Positions 1-7,844 of a DNA stretch of 14,603 nucleotides are shown here, in pieces. Location of the stretch: NCBI GenBank assembly GCA_963607765.1, contig CAVDDT010000004.1:1-14603 (forward strand), in the 5' to 3' direction. This DNA comes from Colivicinus sp963607765 (GTDB lineage: Bacteria > Bacillota_I > Bacilli_A > Erysipelotrichales > Erysipelotrichaceae). The stretch's first letter is position 1. The number at the start of each line of letters is the position of its first letter. Under the pieces are notes generated by a model. That model did no database searches. It was not told where the DNA came from and saw only the letters and a list, made by a program, of their open reading frames with translations. The position numbers and the translations under genes were made by a program.

Positions 1-953
1 CTTCTACATTAAATATCTCTATTTCTAAAGGACCACAACCTGCAGGTACTGTTACAGTTACGGATTTTGTTGGCAAGGACTATTCTGAATTTGAATCTTG
101 GGCTAAGAACAATAAAGTAACTAATTATAAGAAAGTTGAACAATATTCCGATTCTGTTACAGCAGATAAAATTATTAGCCAATCAGTAACAGCTAATCAA
201 ACCATGAAGACAACTGATACCATAACAGTTACGGTTTCTTTAGGCAAAGGAATTTCTGTTCCAAACTTTAATTCTATGAGTGTTGAGCAAATAGAAAAAT
301 GGTTGACTAAGAATGGCTTCTCTGCTGAAAGCTGCATTACATATAAGTATTCAACTTCATCAAACAAAGTTCTATCTCAAAGCATTGCTTCTGGAACCAC
401 TATTTCTGTTAAAGATGAAAATGACTTGCAAATTGTATTGAATAAAGGTTCTTACTTCTACTGGGAAGATGAAAAAGAAGATATGGGTAATATTGTAGGA
501 ATGAATGTAAACAAGCTTGAAGACTGGTGCAATGAAAAGAGAGAAAAAGGCATTGACGCATTTGAAGGCGACTGGTCAGAAAGTGCGACCGTTTATTCTG
601 ATACCTATGGAAAAGGACAAATTGTTTCCGTAGAAATTTCTTCTTATTCAACTGGTAAAAAATATGATTTAAATGACCGTTTGCCATTGGATGTTAGATT
701 CTCTGTAGTTGTGTCTAAAGGAAGATACTATAAAATGGAAGGATTATTTGGAGATGGAGAAAAAGCAACTGTTTCCGATATCATTAGTGTTTTATCTGCT
801 AGAAACATAACTTTCCAATTAGCTGATGGTGTTGATTATAATAGCTATGCTAAAATTTCTAATATTTCAATGAGCGATGATTTATATGACGATCAAATGT
901 ACACTATTGAAGCAGCGACTGAAAGCGACTGTTTACATTTAGCAAACAACTAG
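1..953 (+). CDS. PASTA-repeat protein, C-terminal part (5' end outside window)
   Basis: The frame is open from base 3 to the TAG at 951-953 with no start, so the gene begins upstream of the window. The ATG at 204 has no ribosome site and lies inside a repeat, so it is not the start. Repeats of PASTA type are visible at roughly 51-251 and 252-449, each with a V-x-V/P-D/N-F opening, a central helix and a closing V-S-x-G or L-N-K-G strand. Degenerate copies follow at about 480-722 and 741-923, and bases 3-32 look like the tail of a further copy. PASTA domains are extracellular and in known proteins bind peptidoglycan fragments or beta-lactams. They occur in PrkC/Stk kinases, some penicillin-binding proteins and standalone surface proteins. 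Which one this is cannot be decided without the N terminus. The next gene is an ABC permease 48 bases on, not rsgA as is common after prkC, so a transporter-associated surface protein is more likely. Confidence 0.8.
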   Translation, partial: STLNISISKGPQPAGTVTVTDFVGKDYSEFESWAKNNKVTNYKKVEQYSDSVTADKIISQSVTANQTMKTTDTITVTVSLGKGISVPNFNSMSVEQIEKWLTKNGFSAESCITYKYSTSSNKVLSQSIASGTTISVKDENDLQIVLNKGSYFYWEDEKEDMGNIVGMNVNKLEDWCNEKREKGIDAFEGDWSESATVYSDTYGKGQIVSVEISSYSTGKKYDLNDRLPLDVRFSVVVSKGRYYKMEGLFGDGEKATVSDIISVLSARNITFQLADGVDYNSYAKISNISMSDDLYDDQMYTIEAATESDCLHLANN

Positions 954-1001
954 TTCACAAACTAATAGTGAAAATTAATATTATAAAGGAAAGGGAAAGA
1001 T

Positions 1002-2624
1002 ATGAATTTCTTTAATAGAGCGATTAAAAATGTTACTAGAAAACCTTCTAAGTCTATACTTTTGGCTCTTACATTTTTACTTGTAGGTACGCTTGTAATC
1101 GTTGGCTTAGGTGTTTCTAATGCAGCTAGCCAAGCAAAGATTCTTACGCGTCAAAAAATGAGAGCTGTTGCGACTATGGAAGTAGATTATAGTGCTTATT
1201 ATGCTTATATAAACACTTTACAAGATGAGGATGAAATCCAAAAGGCTTACAATAATTATCCATCAGTTACTTTAGCTGAGGTGCAAGATGTCTTAAAGGA
1301 TAGTAGAGTTAAGACTGCTAATGCGACAGAGACTACTATCGTCTATCAAGATGATTCTTCTTTAGACTATGTTCATTTAAACAATAGTGCAGAGGATTCT
1401 AATGATAGTCAAACTTGTTATATGGATGAAAATGGAAATCAAACTTGTATTGCAAGTACTCAACCTACTTATATGATTAAGGCAAATTATTTCCCAAGCA
1501 TGATTGAGATTGAAGATGGAGACTACAAGGTTGTTGAGGGAAGTTTCTATACTCAAGATGATATCGATAATGCCAATAAAGTAGTTCTAGTTTCTAAAGC
1601 ATTCGCTGAACATAATGGTCTTAAAGTTGGCGATACTATCTCTTTCTATACCGTTAGTCCTTCTGAGATTTCTATGATGTATGAAGCTGCTGCCGGTATT
1701 ACTGATGATGATGTAAGAGCTGAATTAACTATTTGTGGTATTTTTGAACATAATCAAACTATTACTCCTGATTCTCAAGGATATGATTATATTTCTCCAT
1801 ATGAGAATGCTGATAACATGTTTTTAATGCCTGGCACTACTTATCGTGCTTTATCTGTTCCTGTTCAACAAAAGGAATTTGATTACTATAAGGAAAAAAA
1901 TCCAGATGATGAATATTACCAAAACGAGGATAATCGTCCTACTTTGGATGATGCAACTAAGGTTACTTTAAGTACTGTTACATTATTATTAAATGATCCT
2001 CTTGAGGTAGATCAATTTGTTGCTGACTATGAAGGAAAACTAGGAGATTACAAGAAGATTAGTGTTGATAACTCTGAATTTAATAAATTATCTAAACCTC
2101 TAGACACATTAAGTGTTTATGCAAACTTTATTGTATGGCTAGTTATTATTAATGCGGTAATTATTATTACCCTTGTCACCGCTTTAACTTTGAAGACAAG
2201 AGAATATGAAATAGGTGTACTATTATCACTTGGTGCTAGTAAGTTTAAAGTTGTTTCACAATTCTTTGTTGAATTAGCTGTTGTAGCCTTACTTGGCTTT
2301 ACATTATCTATCGGAACTGGCAGCTTGATTGCTAATAAAGTTGGCCAAACAGTTCTTGAGTATCAAATTTCTTCAAGTGGGTTAAATGATGAGGATGATA
2401 GTAATGGCGGTATCTTCTCTGATGTATCTTCTATTTGGAACGAAAGCTATACTACAGAGATTTCTCTTGATGATATTGTAAGCAACTATAGTGTTTCTAT
2501 TTCACCACTTATCATTGCAGAAATTTATGTTGTTGGTCTTGGCATTGTACTAATTTCAATTCTAATTCCTTCAATGATGATTATGCGTTTTAATCCTAAG
2601 AAAATTTTATTAAACCAAAACTAA
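1002..2624 (+). CDS. FtsX/MacB-type ABC transporter permease
   Basis: This is a 540-residue membrane subunit of an ABC system that probably couples ATP hydrolysis in the cytoplasm to work on the outer face, such as peptide or lipid extrusion or activation of envelope enzymes. The ATG follows an AAAGGAAAGGG ribosome site. A transmembrane helix lies at about 19-40. It is followed by a roughly 330-residue extracytoplasmic domain containing the MacB periplasmic-core pattern (residues 175-215, including a VVEG, VVLVSK, LKVGDTI series). Three more helices lie at about 377-398, 421-445 and 503-525. The stretch after helix 2 (TREYEIGVLLSLGAS, about 398-412) is the typical FtsX coupling segment. Two Cys at 139 and 149 sit in the external domain. 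The ATPase gene follows after 9 bases. The substrate is unknown. Confidence 0.92.
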   Translation: MNFFNRAIKNVTRKPSKSILLALTFLLVGTLVIVGLGVSNAASQAKILTRQKMRAVATMEVDYSAYYAYINTLQDEDEIQKAYNNYPSVTLAEVQDVLKDSRVKTANATETTIVYQDDSSLDYVHLNNSAEDSNDSQTCYMDENGNQTCIASTQPTYMIKANYFPSMIEIEDGDYKVVEGSFYTQDDIDNANKVVLVSKAFAEHNGLKVGDTISFYTVSPSEISMMYEAAAGITDDDVRAELTICGIFEHNQTITPDSQGYDYISPYENADNMFLMPGTTYRALSVPVQQKEFDYYKEKNPDDEYYQNEDNRPTLDDATKVTLSTVTLLLNDPLEVDQFVADYEGKLGDYKKISVDNSEFNKLSKPLDTLSVYANFIVWLVIINAVIIITLVTALTLKTREYEIGVLLSLGASKFKVVSQFFVELAVVALLGFTLSIGTGSLIANKVGQTVLEYQISSSGLNDEDDSNGGIFSDVSSIWNESYTTEISLDDIVSNYSVSISPLIIAEIYVVGLGIVLISILIPSMMIMRFNPKKILLNQN

Positions 2625-2633
2625 GGAGGCCAT

Positions 2634-3311
2634 ATGTCAGAAATTTTAAAGTTAGAAAATATTAACTATTCATATATTGATGGTGGTTATGAAAGACAAA
2701 TTCTTAAAGATTTAAGTTATACGTTTGAATCTGGCAATTTTTATACAATACTTGGTCCTTCTGGTAGTGGCAAGACAACATTATTATCTTTAATTGCTGG
2801 ACTAGATGAGGCAAAGAGCGGAAAAATTTATTATGATGGCCAAGATGTTGAAAAAATGGGTCTTCATAAGTATAGAAGAAATGCCATTTCTATCGTTTTC
2901 CAACAATATAACCTAATTGGTTATTTAACTGCTGTTGAAAATGTCATGGTTGCCATGGAAGAGACTGATAATAAGGTTCCAAAGGATAAGAAGATGGTAG
3001 CTTATAATCTTCTTGAAAAGTTTGGCATTGTTAAAAGCAAGGCTGATCGTATAGTTGGACAATTGTCTGGTGGCGAACAACAGCGTGTTGCCATTGCAAG
3101 ATCTTTGGCTAGTAATGTTAATTTAATTTTTGCGGATGAACCAACTGGAAACCTTGATACAGCTACTGAAAAAGAAATCATTGCGATTTTTGAGGAATTG
3201 GCACATGATTTTGGCAAAACTATTATCGTTGTCACACACTCTGATGAAGTAGCTAGAATGTCTGATAAATGTTTGTTATTGAAAGATGGAAAGTTAACTA
3301 ATTTGGTGTAG
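2634..3311 (+). CDS. ABC transporter ATPase, LolD/MacB type
   Basis: This 225-residue cytoplasmic nucleotide-binding subunit almost certainly partners the FtsX-type permease just upstream. All catalytic motifs are intact: Walker A GPSGSGKT (41-48), Q-loop Gln90, signature LSGGEQQR (144-151), Walker B LIFADE (164-169) followed by the P-T-G-N-L-D D-loop, and switch His202. The length and the E-P-T-G-N-L-D string are typical of the LolD/MacB/FtsE group. A strong AAGGAGG ribosome site overlaps the stop codon of the permease and sits just before the ATG, which indicates coupled expression. The gene ends 6 bases before the GntR regulator with no terminator between. Confidence 0.95.
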   Translation: MSEILKLENINYSYIDGGYERQILKDLSYTFESGNFYTILGPSGSGKTTLLSLIAGLDEAKSGKIYYDGQDVEKMGLHKYRRNAISIVFQQYNLIGYLTAVENVMVAMEETDNKVPKDKKMVAYNLLEKFGIVKSKADRIVGQLSGGEQQRVAIARSLASNVNLIFADEPTGNLDTATEKEIIAIFEELAHDFGKTIIVVTHSDEVARMSDKCLLLKDGKLTNLV

Positions 3312-3317
3312 ATTATT

Positions 3318-3680
3318 ATGTTTCTTATTAATTTGCAAGGTAAGGAAACAATCTATGAACAAATTAAGCAACAAATAATTAAATTTATTGATGTAGGCGT
3401 TTTAAAGGCTAACGACAAGCTCCCTAGTGTTAGAGAGCTTGCTAGTAGCCTAGGCATTAATCCTAATACTGTTTTAAAGGCTTACCAAGAGCTTGAAAGC
3501 GATGGCTATATTTATACTTTAAATAAGAAAGGCAATTTTGTTGCCGAACTAGATAATGTGAAAAAGGATAAAGATAGTGAGGCTTACTTTTATCTTAATA
3601 AGCTTAAGGAAAGTGGATATAAGTACGATGATATAGTCGATATGGCAAAAATGGTATTTAAGGAGGAAAAAGATGCTTGA
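3318..3680 (+). CDS. GntR-family transcriptional regulator, YtrA subfamily
   Basis: This is a 120-residue DNA-binding protein. The N-terminal winged helix-turn-helix spans about 8-75 and includes the GntR pattern LPSVRELASSLGINPNTVLKAY (residues 36-57) and the wing around residues 63-74. The remaining roughly 45 residues form a short helical C terminus, the length and layout of the YtrA subfamily rather than the larger ligand-binding FadR or HutC types. In known cases YtrA-type repressors control an adjacent ABC operon and respond to cell-wall-active compounds. No good ribosome site precedes the ATG, so translation may be coupled to the ATPase gene that ends 6 bases upstream. The 3' end overlaps the next ATPase gene by 8 bases (ATGCTTGA). 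It stops at TGA. No operator was identified. Confidence 0.92.
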   Translation: MFLINLQGKETIYEQIKQQIIKFIDVGVLKANDKLPSVRELASSLGINPNTVLKAYQELESDGYIYTLNKKGNFVAELDNVKKDKDSEAYFYLNKLKESGYKYDDIVDMAKMVFKEEKDA

Positions 3681-4554
3681 GATAAAAAATGTATACAAGT
3701 GTTTTAACGTTAAAAAAGTCCTAGAGGGTGTTTCTTTAAATATTCAAGAAGGCTCAATATTTGGCTTGGTTGGCGTTAATGGTGCTGGCAAATCTACTTT
3801 ATTAAGATGTGTTGCAGGCGTTTATGAAAACGATGATGGCACAATATTGTTCAATGGTTTAGACACTTATTGCGATGTTGAAATTAGAAAAGATATCTTT
3901 CTTGTCAGTGATGAACCATTTTTTCCATTTGGTTCTACCATAAAGAATCTAAAGGATTTTTATAAGAGCTTTTATGATTTTGATGAAAATCTTTACCAGA
4001 AATATTTTAGTCTATTTGGGTTAGATGAGAATGCTAATATCTACAGTTTTTCAAAAGGCATGAAAAGACAATCTTTCTTACTTCTAGCTTTAGCTTGTAA
4101 ACCTAAGCTATTGCTTCTAGATGAGGCTTTTGATGGATTAGATCCGATTGTTAGGATGCATATTAAAAACGCTTTAAGTGACTTGATAGAAGACAATAAT
4201 TCAACAATTATTATTTCTTCTCATAATCTTAAAGAACTAGAGGATATATGCGATAGCTATGCGATTCTTGAAAATGGATTAATTGAAACTTATGGAGATT
4301 TATTAGAGTCTAAGGCTAATATTAATAAATATCAATTAGCTTTTAAAGAAGATATTGATTTAAATGTCTTTAAGGATTTTGATGTTTTATATCAAAACAA
4401 AGAAGGACGAATTGTTTCCTTGGTCATAAGAGGAAATAAAGAAGAGGTTATCGAAAGATTAAATGCTTTAAGCCCATTATTGCTTGATGTGTTAAATGTC
4501 AATTTTGAAGAATTGTTTATCTTTGAACATACTGGAGGTAACGATGCTAAATAA
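3673..4554 (+). CDS. ABC transporter ATPase, YtrB-like
   Basis: This is a 293-residue cytoplasmic ATPase likely paired with the multispanning permease that follows. Walker A is GVNGAGKST (34-42), Walker B LLLLDE (146-151) and the switch histidine His184. The signature is the variant FSKGMKRQ (126-133) in place of LSGGQ. At the usual Q-loop position the chain reads LVSDEP (77-82) with no Gln. Both variations occur in ATPases linked to YtrA-type regulators, as I recall the family, so they do not suggest loss of function. Residues after about 220 form a C-terminal accessory region. A strong AAGGAGG ribosome site (3660-3666) precedes the ATG, which lies inside the end of the GntR gene. The 3' end overlaps the permease by 11 bases, so the three proteins are probably made together. 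Confidence 0.93.
   Translation: MLEIKNVYKCFNVKKVLEGVSLNIQEGSIFGLVGVNGAGKSTLLRCVAGVYENDDGTILFNGLDTYCDVEIRKDIFLVSDEPFFPFGSTIKNLKDFYKSFYDFDENLYQKYFSLFGLDENANIYSFSKGMKRQSFLLLALACKPKLLLLDEAFDGLDPIVRMHIKNALSDLIEDNNSTIIISSHNLKELEDICDSYAILENGLIETYGDLLESKANINKYQLAFKEDIDLNVFKDFDVLYQNKEGRIVSLVIRGNKEEVIERLNALSPLLLDVLNVNFEELFIFEHTGGNDAK
4534..4539 (+). promoter_or_regulatory. Ribosome binding site that fixes the permease start
   Basis: GGAGGT lies 4 bases before the ATG at 4544, inside the end of the upstream ATPase gene. An earlier in-frame ATG at 4496 has no such site and would add 16 residues with no membrane-protein character, so 4544 is preferred. Confidence 0.8.
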
Positions 4555-6127
4555 GAACTATTTTAATTATTTAATTAAGTCAAAAAAATATTTTTTAATT
4601 GTTCTATGCATAATTCAAGCAATCTTTGCTTTTACGGGATTTGGCAAATCTCCAGCAAACTTATCTTTTCTTGGAAATAGTGTAATTATTTCGTACGCTT
4701 TTGGTGGAGCGGTGGCCTTTATATTGCCTCTTGTGATATTTTCTTACGTGCATGACAAAAGAGCTGTTGATACTTATTTTTCGCTAAATGTATCAAGAAA
4801 ATCATTATTGTTTACAGGACTAATATTTTGTTTATGGACTTGTTTTAGTTCCTATTTAGTAACAATTATTATTACAGCAATTGGTTATTTAGTATCTGGT
4901 ATTTTAGTAACTTATTTAAAGACGTTGTTGCTTGCGTTACTTATTTCTTTTATTAGCTATACACTAGTAATAGTATTCAATACTTTTGTTTATTTGTTCG
5001 CTAACTCAATAGTTGATGGAATAATCGTTTTAATAGCTTATTATTTCTTGCCATTGGCATTGTATATAATGGCAATTACTTTCCAAGGTACTTTTTTAGT
5101 TGGAGTTAGCTATGTTGAAGAAACACTAAGTAACTACTTGGCTTACTTATCTCCTATCACGTTAAGTATTTATAATTTTCTTGGAGTTGGATTATTTGGC
5201 GAGATAAATATTAATGTTTCTATTAGCTATATCATTGTTTCAATTATCTATATAGTTATTTTTGCGATATTGTTGTTTAAAACATTTATAAGTAGAAAAG
5301 TGGAAAGAGCAGGAAATTATTCTGACTATTTCTTTGCGTATCCATTTGTGATTACTTGTTATACGATTATTTGTTTGTTCGCAATTGCATCGATGTATAG
5401 AAAACTAACGGATGATTATAGTTTTATTATCTTATATCTATTGTTATTTATTGCTTATTTAGCTGGCAACTTTATTTACAAGCGTAAATTTAAATTGTCT
5501 AAGGCACAAACAATTATGTTTTGTATAGGAGTGGTTTTGTCGCTTTTGTTTAATATTGCTTGTGAAAAGACCCATGGTTTTGGATTATCTTATGCTTATC
5601 ACTTTGAATATGGCAAAGTATCTTATGTATTCTATTCCAATGATATTAAAGATGATTTGGATGAAACAAAAGATTTCTATGAATTTATAAAGTCATGTAA
5701 TGGTTTTGATGAAACTGGTTTTGATGACGATGAATATGGTTTTTATTTCAATTTGTATGTTGGGTCTGATGATAAAGAGGTCGCTGATATTATGGAGAAT
5801 TATCGTATACAAGCTATCGAAAACTATTATGATGATTCAAGAACTATTGGTGGCAATTTAGATATAACTTATAATAGTGGCAAAAAAAGTTATACTTCTT
5901 GTTATTCAAGTTCTTTAATAAGTGTTGATGATATTAAAACTATTCTTAAGAATGACTCAAATTCAAACATGGAAATATGCGATTGGGAAACTGGTGTTGT
6001 TTATCATGTTGTGTATGATGATGGTGCATTTATTCTTTTGAATGATGAATATTATAAGCTTTATAAAGATTTTGGGCTGGATATGACAAGAAGCATTGAA
6101 AACGCAACTACAGAAGGAAGCAATTAA
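4544..6127 (+). CDS. Multispanning ABC-2-like permease with C-terminal soluble domain
   Basis: This is a 527-residue membrane protein, probably the channel partner of the YtrB-like ATPase. Hydrophobic segments lie at about 15-31, 46-69, 87-113, 124-147, 156-178, 227-247, 262-282, 292-312 and 322-340. The segment after helix 2 (HDKRAVDTYFSLNVSRKSL, 70-88) matches the charged loop typical of ABC-2 permeases in GntR-ABC operons. After the last helix, residues 341-527 form a soluble domain rich in Asp, Tyr and Ser. With nine helices and a cytoplasmic N terminus it would lie outside the cell. The family resembles permeases annotated with an extra C-terminal domain of unknown function. The start at 4544 was chosen for its ribosome site. 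The stop codon lies in the loop of the operon terminator. The substrate is unknown. Confidence 0.8.
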   Translation: MLNKNYFNYLIKSKKYFLIVLCIIQAIFAFTGFGKSPANLSFLGNSVIISYAFGGAVAFILPLVIFSYVHDKRAVDTYFSLNVSRKSLLFTGLIFCLWTCFSSYLVTIIITAIGYLVSGILVTYLKTLLLALLISFISYTLVIVFNTFVYLFANSIVDGIIVLIAYYFLPLALYIMAITFQGTFLVGVSYVEETLSNYLAYLSPITLSIYNFLGVGLFGEININVSISYIIVSIIYIVIFAILLFKTFISRKVERAGNYSDYFFAYPFVITCYTIICLFAIASMYRKLTDDYSFIILYLLLFIAYLAGNFIYKRKFKLSKAQTIMFCIGVVLSLLFNIACEKTHGFGLSYAYHFEYGKVSYVFYSNDIKDDLDETKDFYEFIKSCNGFDETGFDDDEYGFYFNLYVGSDDKEVADIMENYRIQAIENYYDDSRTIGGNLDITYNSGKKSYTSCYSSSLISVDDIKTILKNDSNSNMEICDWETGVVYHVVYDDGAFILLNDEYYKLYKDFGLDMTRSIENATTEGSN

Positions 6128-6139
6128 GCTTCCTTTTTT
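6114..6139 (+). terminator. Rho-independent terminator of the ABC/PASTA operon
   Basis: An 8-bp perfect stem (AAGGAAGC, 6114-6121, with GCTTCCTT, 6128-6135) encloses the loop AATTAA, which holds the permease stop codon (6125-6127). A run of T continues to 6139. No comparable structure was seen between 954 and 6113, so the genes from 1 to 6127 may be read as one unit. Confidence 0.85.
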
Positions 6140-6147
6140 GATACAAT
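6139..6147 (+). promoter_or_regulatory. Candidate extended -10 promoter for fhs operon
   Basis: TGATACAAT fits an extended -10 element (TG, one base, TACAAT) and begins in the T-run of the preceding terminator. No good -35 box is present at the usual distance, which extended -10 promoters can tolerate. The leader would be about 20 bases and carries the CGGAGGT ribosome site before the ATG at 6173. Confidence 0.45.
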
Positions 6148-6172
6148 AGTTTTATTAATCGGAGGTACTAAC

Positions 6173-7843
6173 ATGCTTAGCGACATCGAAATTAGTAAGA
6201 ATCATAAATTAGAAAAGATTGAAGATATAGCTTTTAAAGCTAATATACCCGAAGAATACTTAGAATGTTATGGAAACTACAAGGCTAAGATAGATAATAA
6301 GCTTTTGAATGATTTGAATGACAAAAAAGATGGAAAATTAATTTTGGTTAGTGCTATTAGCCCAACTAGCACAGGAGAAGGCAAAACCACAGTTACTATA
6401 GGATTAGGTGATGGTTTAAATAAAATAGGCAAGAAAACTATTATCGCTTTAAGGGAACCGTCTTTAGGACCAGTATTTGGTATAAAAGGGGGAGCTACTG
6501 GTGGAGGTTATGCACAGGTTTGTCCAATGGAGGATATTAATCTTCATTTTACGGGTGATTTTCATGCGATTGGTGCTGCCAACAATTTACTTTGCGCCAT
6601 ATTAGATAACCATATCTATCAAGGCAACACTTTGAATATTGACCCTAAGACAATCACCATCAAAAGAGTTGTTGATATGAATGATAGACAACTTAGGAAT
6701 ATAGTAGATGGCTTAGGCAAACAAACTGATGGCAATGTTAGACAAGATGGATTTGAAATAACTGTTGCTAGTGAAGTTATGGCAGTTTTTTGTTTAGCGA
6801 ATAGTTTAAATGACTTAAAAGAAAAACTAGGCGATATCACAGTGGCTTATTCTTATGACGGAAATAAAATAACCGCTAGAGATTTGAAGGCTAATGGGGC
6901 AATGACTGTCTTATTAAAAGATGCATTCAAGCCAAATCTTGTTCAAACGTTAGAGGGCAATCCAGCCATAATTCACGGTGGTCCTTTTGCCAATATCGCT
7001 CATGGATGCAATTCTTTAATGGCAACTAAATTATCTTTGAAATTAGGCGATTACGTTGTCACTGAAGCTGGTTTTGGAGCTGATTTGGGTGCTGAAAAAT
7101 TTTTGGATATAAAATGTCGCAAAGCTAATTTAAAGCCTAATGTGGTTGTTTTAGTTGCTTCTATTAGAGCTTTAAAGTTACATGGCGGAAGCGATAAGAA
7201 AGAATTGAATGTTGAAAATTTAAATACATTAGAAAAAGGTTTAGCTAATTTATATCGACATGTTTCAAATATTAAAGATGTATATAAGCTTCCTTGCCTT
7301 GTGGCTTTAAACAATTTTAGTAGCGATACCAGCGATGAAATTAATTTGGTTTTGAAAAAATGCAAAGAAAACAATATTGATGTTGTTGTTACTAAAGCTT
7401 ATGAAATGGGTAGCGAAGGTGCAATCGAATTAGCTAACAAGGTTTGTGAGCTAGCAGAAAAAGAAAATGATTTTAGCTATGCCTATGATTTAAATTTAAG
7501 TATCAAAGATAAACTAGAAACTATTGTTAGAAGAGTATATAGAGGAGATGGCGTTGTTTTAGAAAACAAGGCGATTAAATCATTGAAAAGATTAGAAGAA
7601 CTTGGATATAGCGATTTGCCTATATGCATGGCTAAAACGCAATATTCTTTTTCAGATGATCCTAAGAAATTAAATGCACCAGATAATTTCAAAATAACTA
7701 TTAAAGACTTAAAAGTTTCTTCAGGAGCAGGCTTTATAGTAGCTTATACAGGCGATATCATGACAATGCCCGGTCTTCCAAAGAACCCGGCTAGTGAAAA
7801 TATCGATATTGATGAAAATGGCGAGATAGTGGGTTTATTTTAG
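6173..7843 (+). CDS. fhs: Formate-tetrahydrofolate ligase
   Basis: This 556-residue cytoplasmic enzyme converts formate, ATP and tetrahydrofolate to 10-formyl-THF, or runs in reverse to make ATP. The length is the family norm. The ATP-binding loop TSTGEGKTTVT is at 65-75. The family signature runs through GIKGGATGGGYAQV (103-116) and PMEDINLHFTGDFHAI (118-133). Further family blocks include GGPFANIAHGCNS (starting near residue 265) and the MPGLPKNPAS segment near the C terminus. The ribosome site is GGAGGT, 6 bases before the ATG. It is the first gene of a three-gene one-carbon operon: fchA starts one base after the stop. Together the three genes make the formate to methylene-THF path. No other Wood-Ljungdahl genes are in the window, so use in biosynthesis or in serine/glycine metabolism is as likely as acetogenesis. 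Confidence 0.97.
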   Translation: MLSDIEISKNHKLEKIEDIAFKANIPEEYLECYGNYKAKIDNKLLNDLNDKKDGKLILVSAISPTSTGEGKTTVTIGLGDGLNKIGKKTIIALREPSLGPVFGIKGGATGGGYAQVCPMEDINLHFTGDFHAIGAANNLLCAILDNHIYQGNTLNIDPKTITIKRVVDMNDRQLRNIVDGLGKQTDGNVRQDGFEITVASEVMAVFCLANSLNDLKEKLGDITVAYSYDGNKITARDLKANGAMTVLLKDAFKPNLVQTLEGNPAIIHGGPFANIAHGCNSLMATKLSLKLGDYVVTEAGFGADLGAEKFLDIKCRKANLKPNVVVLVASIRALKLHGGSDKKELNVENLNTLEKGLANLYRHVSNIKDVYKLPCLVALNNFSSDTSDEINLVLKKCKENNIDVVVTKAYEMGSEGAIELANKVCELAEKENDFSYAYDLNLSIKDKLETIVRRVYRGDGVVLENKAIKSLKRLEELGYSDLPICMAKTQYSFSDDPKKLNAPDNFKITIKDLKVSSGAGFIVAYTGDIMTMPGLPKNPASENIDIDENGEIVGLF

Positions 7844-7844
7844 T

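Noticed and set aside
204..206. ATG at 204 as the start of the PASTA gene
   Set aside because: The reading frame is open upstream to base 3, the upstream residues form part of a PASTA unit, and no ribosome site precedes the ATG.
954..972. Inverted repeat TTCAC/GTGAA between the PASTA and permease genes as a terminator
   Set aside because: Only five base pairs, a nine-base loop and no T-run, so it does not support a transcription stop.
6140..6172. Tetrahydrofolate riboswitch upstream of fhs
   Set aside because: The gap between the terminator and the ATG is about 33 bases, too short for any known folate riboswitch, and no conserved core was seen.
7051..7374. Minus-strand open frame of 107 codons inside fhs
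   Set aside because: It lies entirely opposite a strongly conserved gene, has no family motif, and reads as a shadow of the fhs codons.
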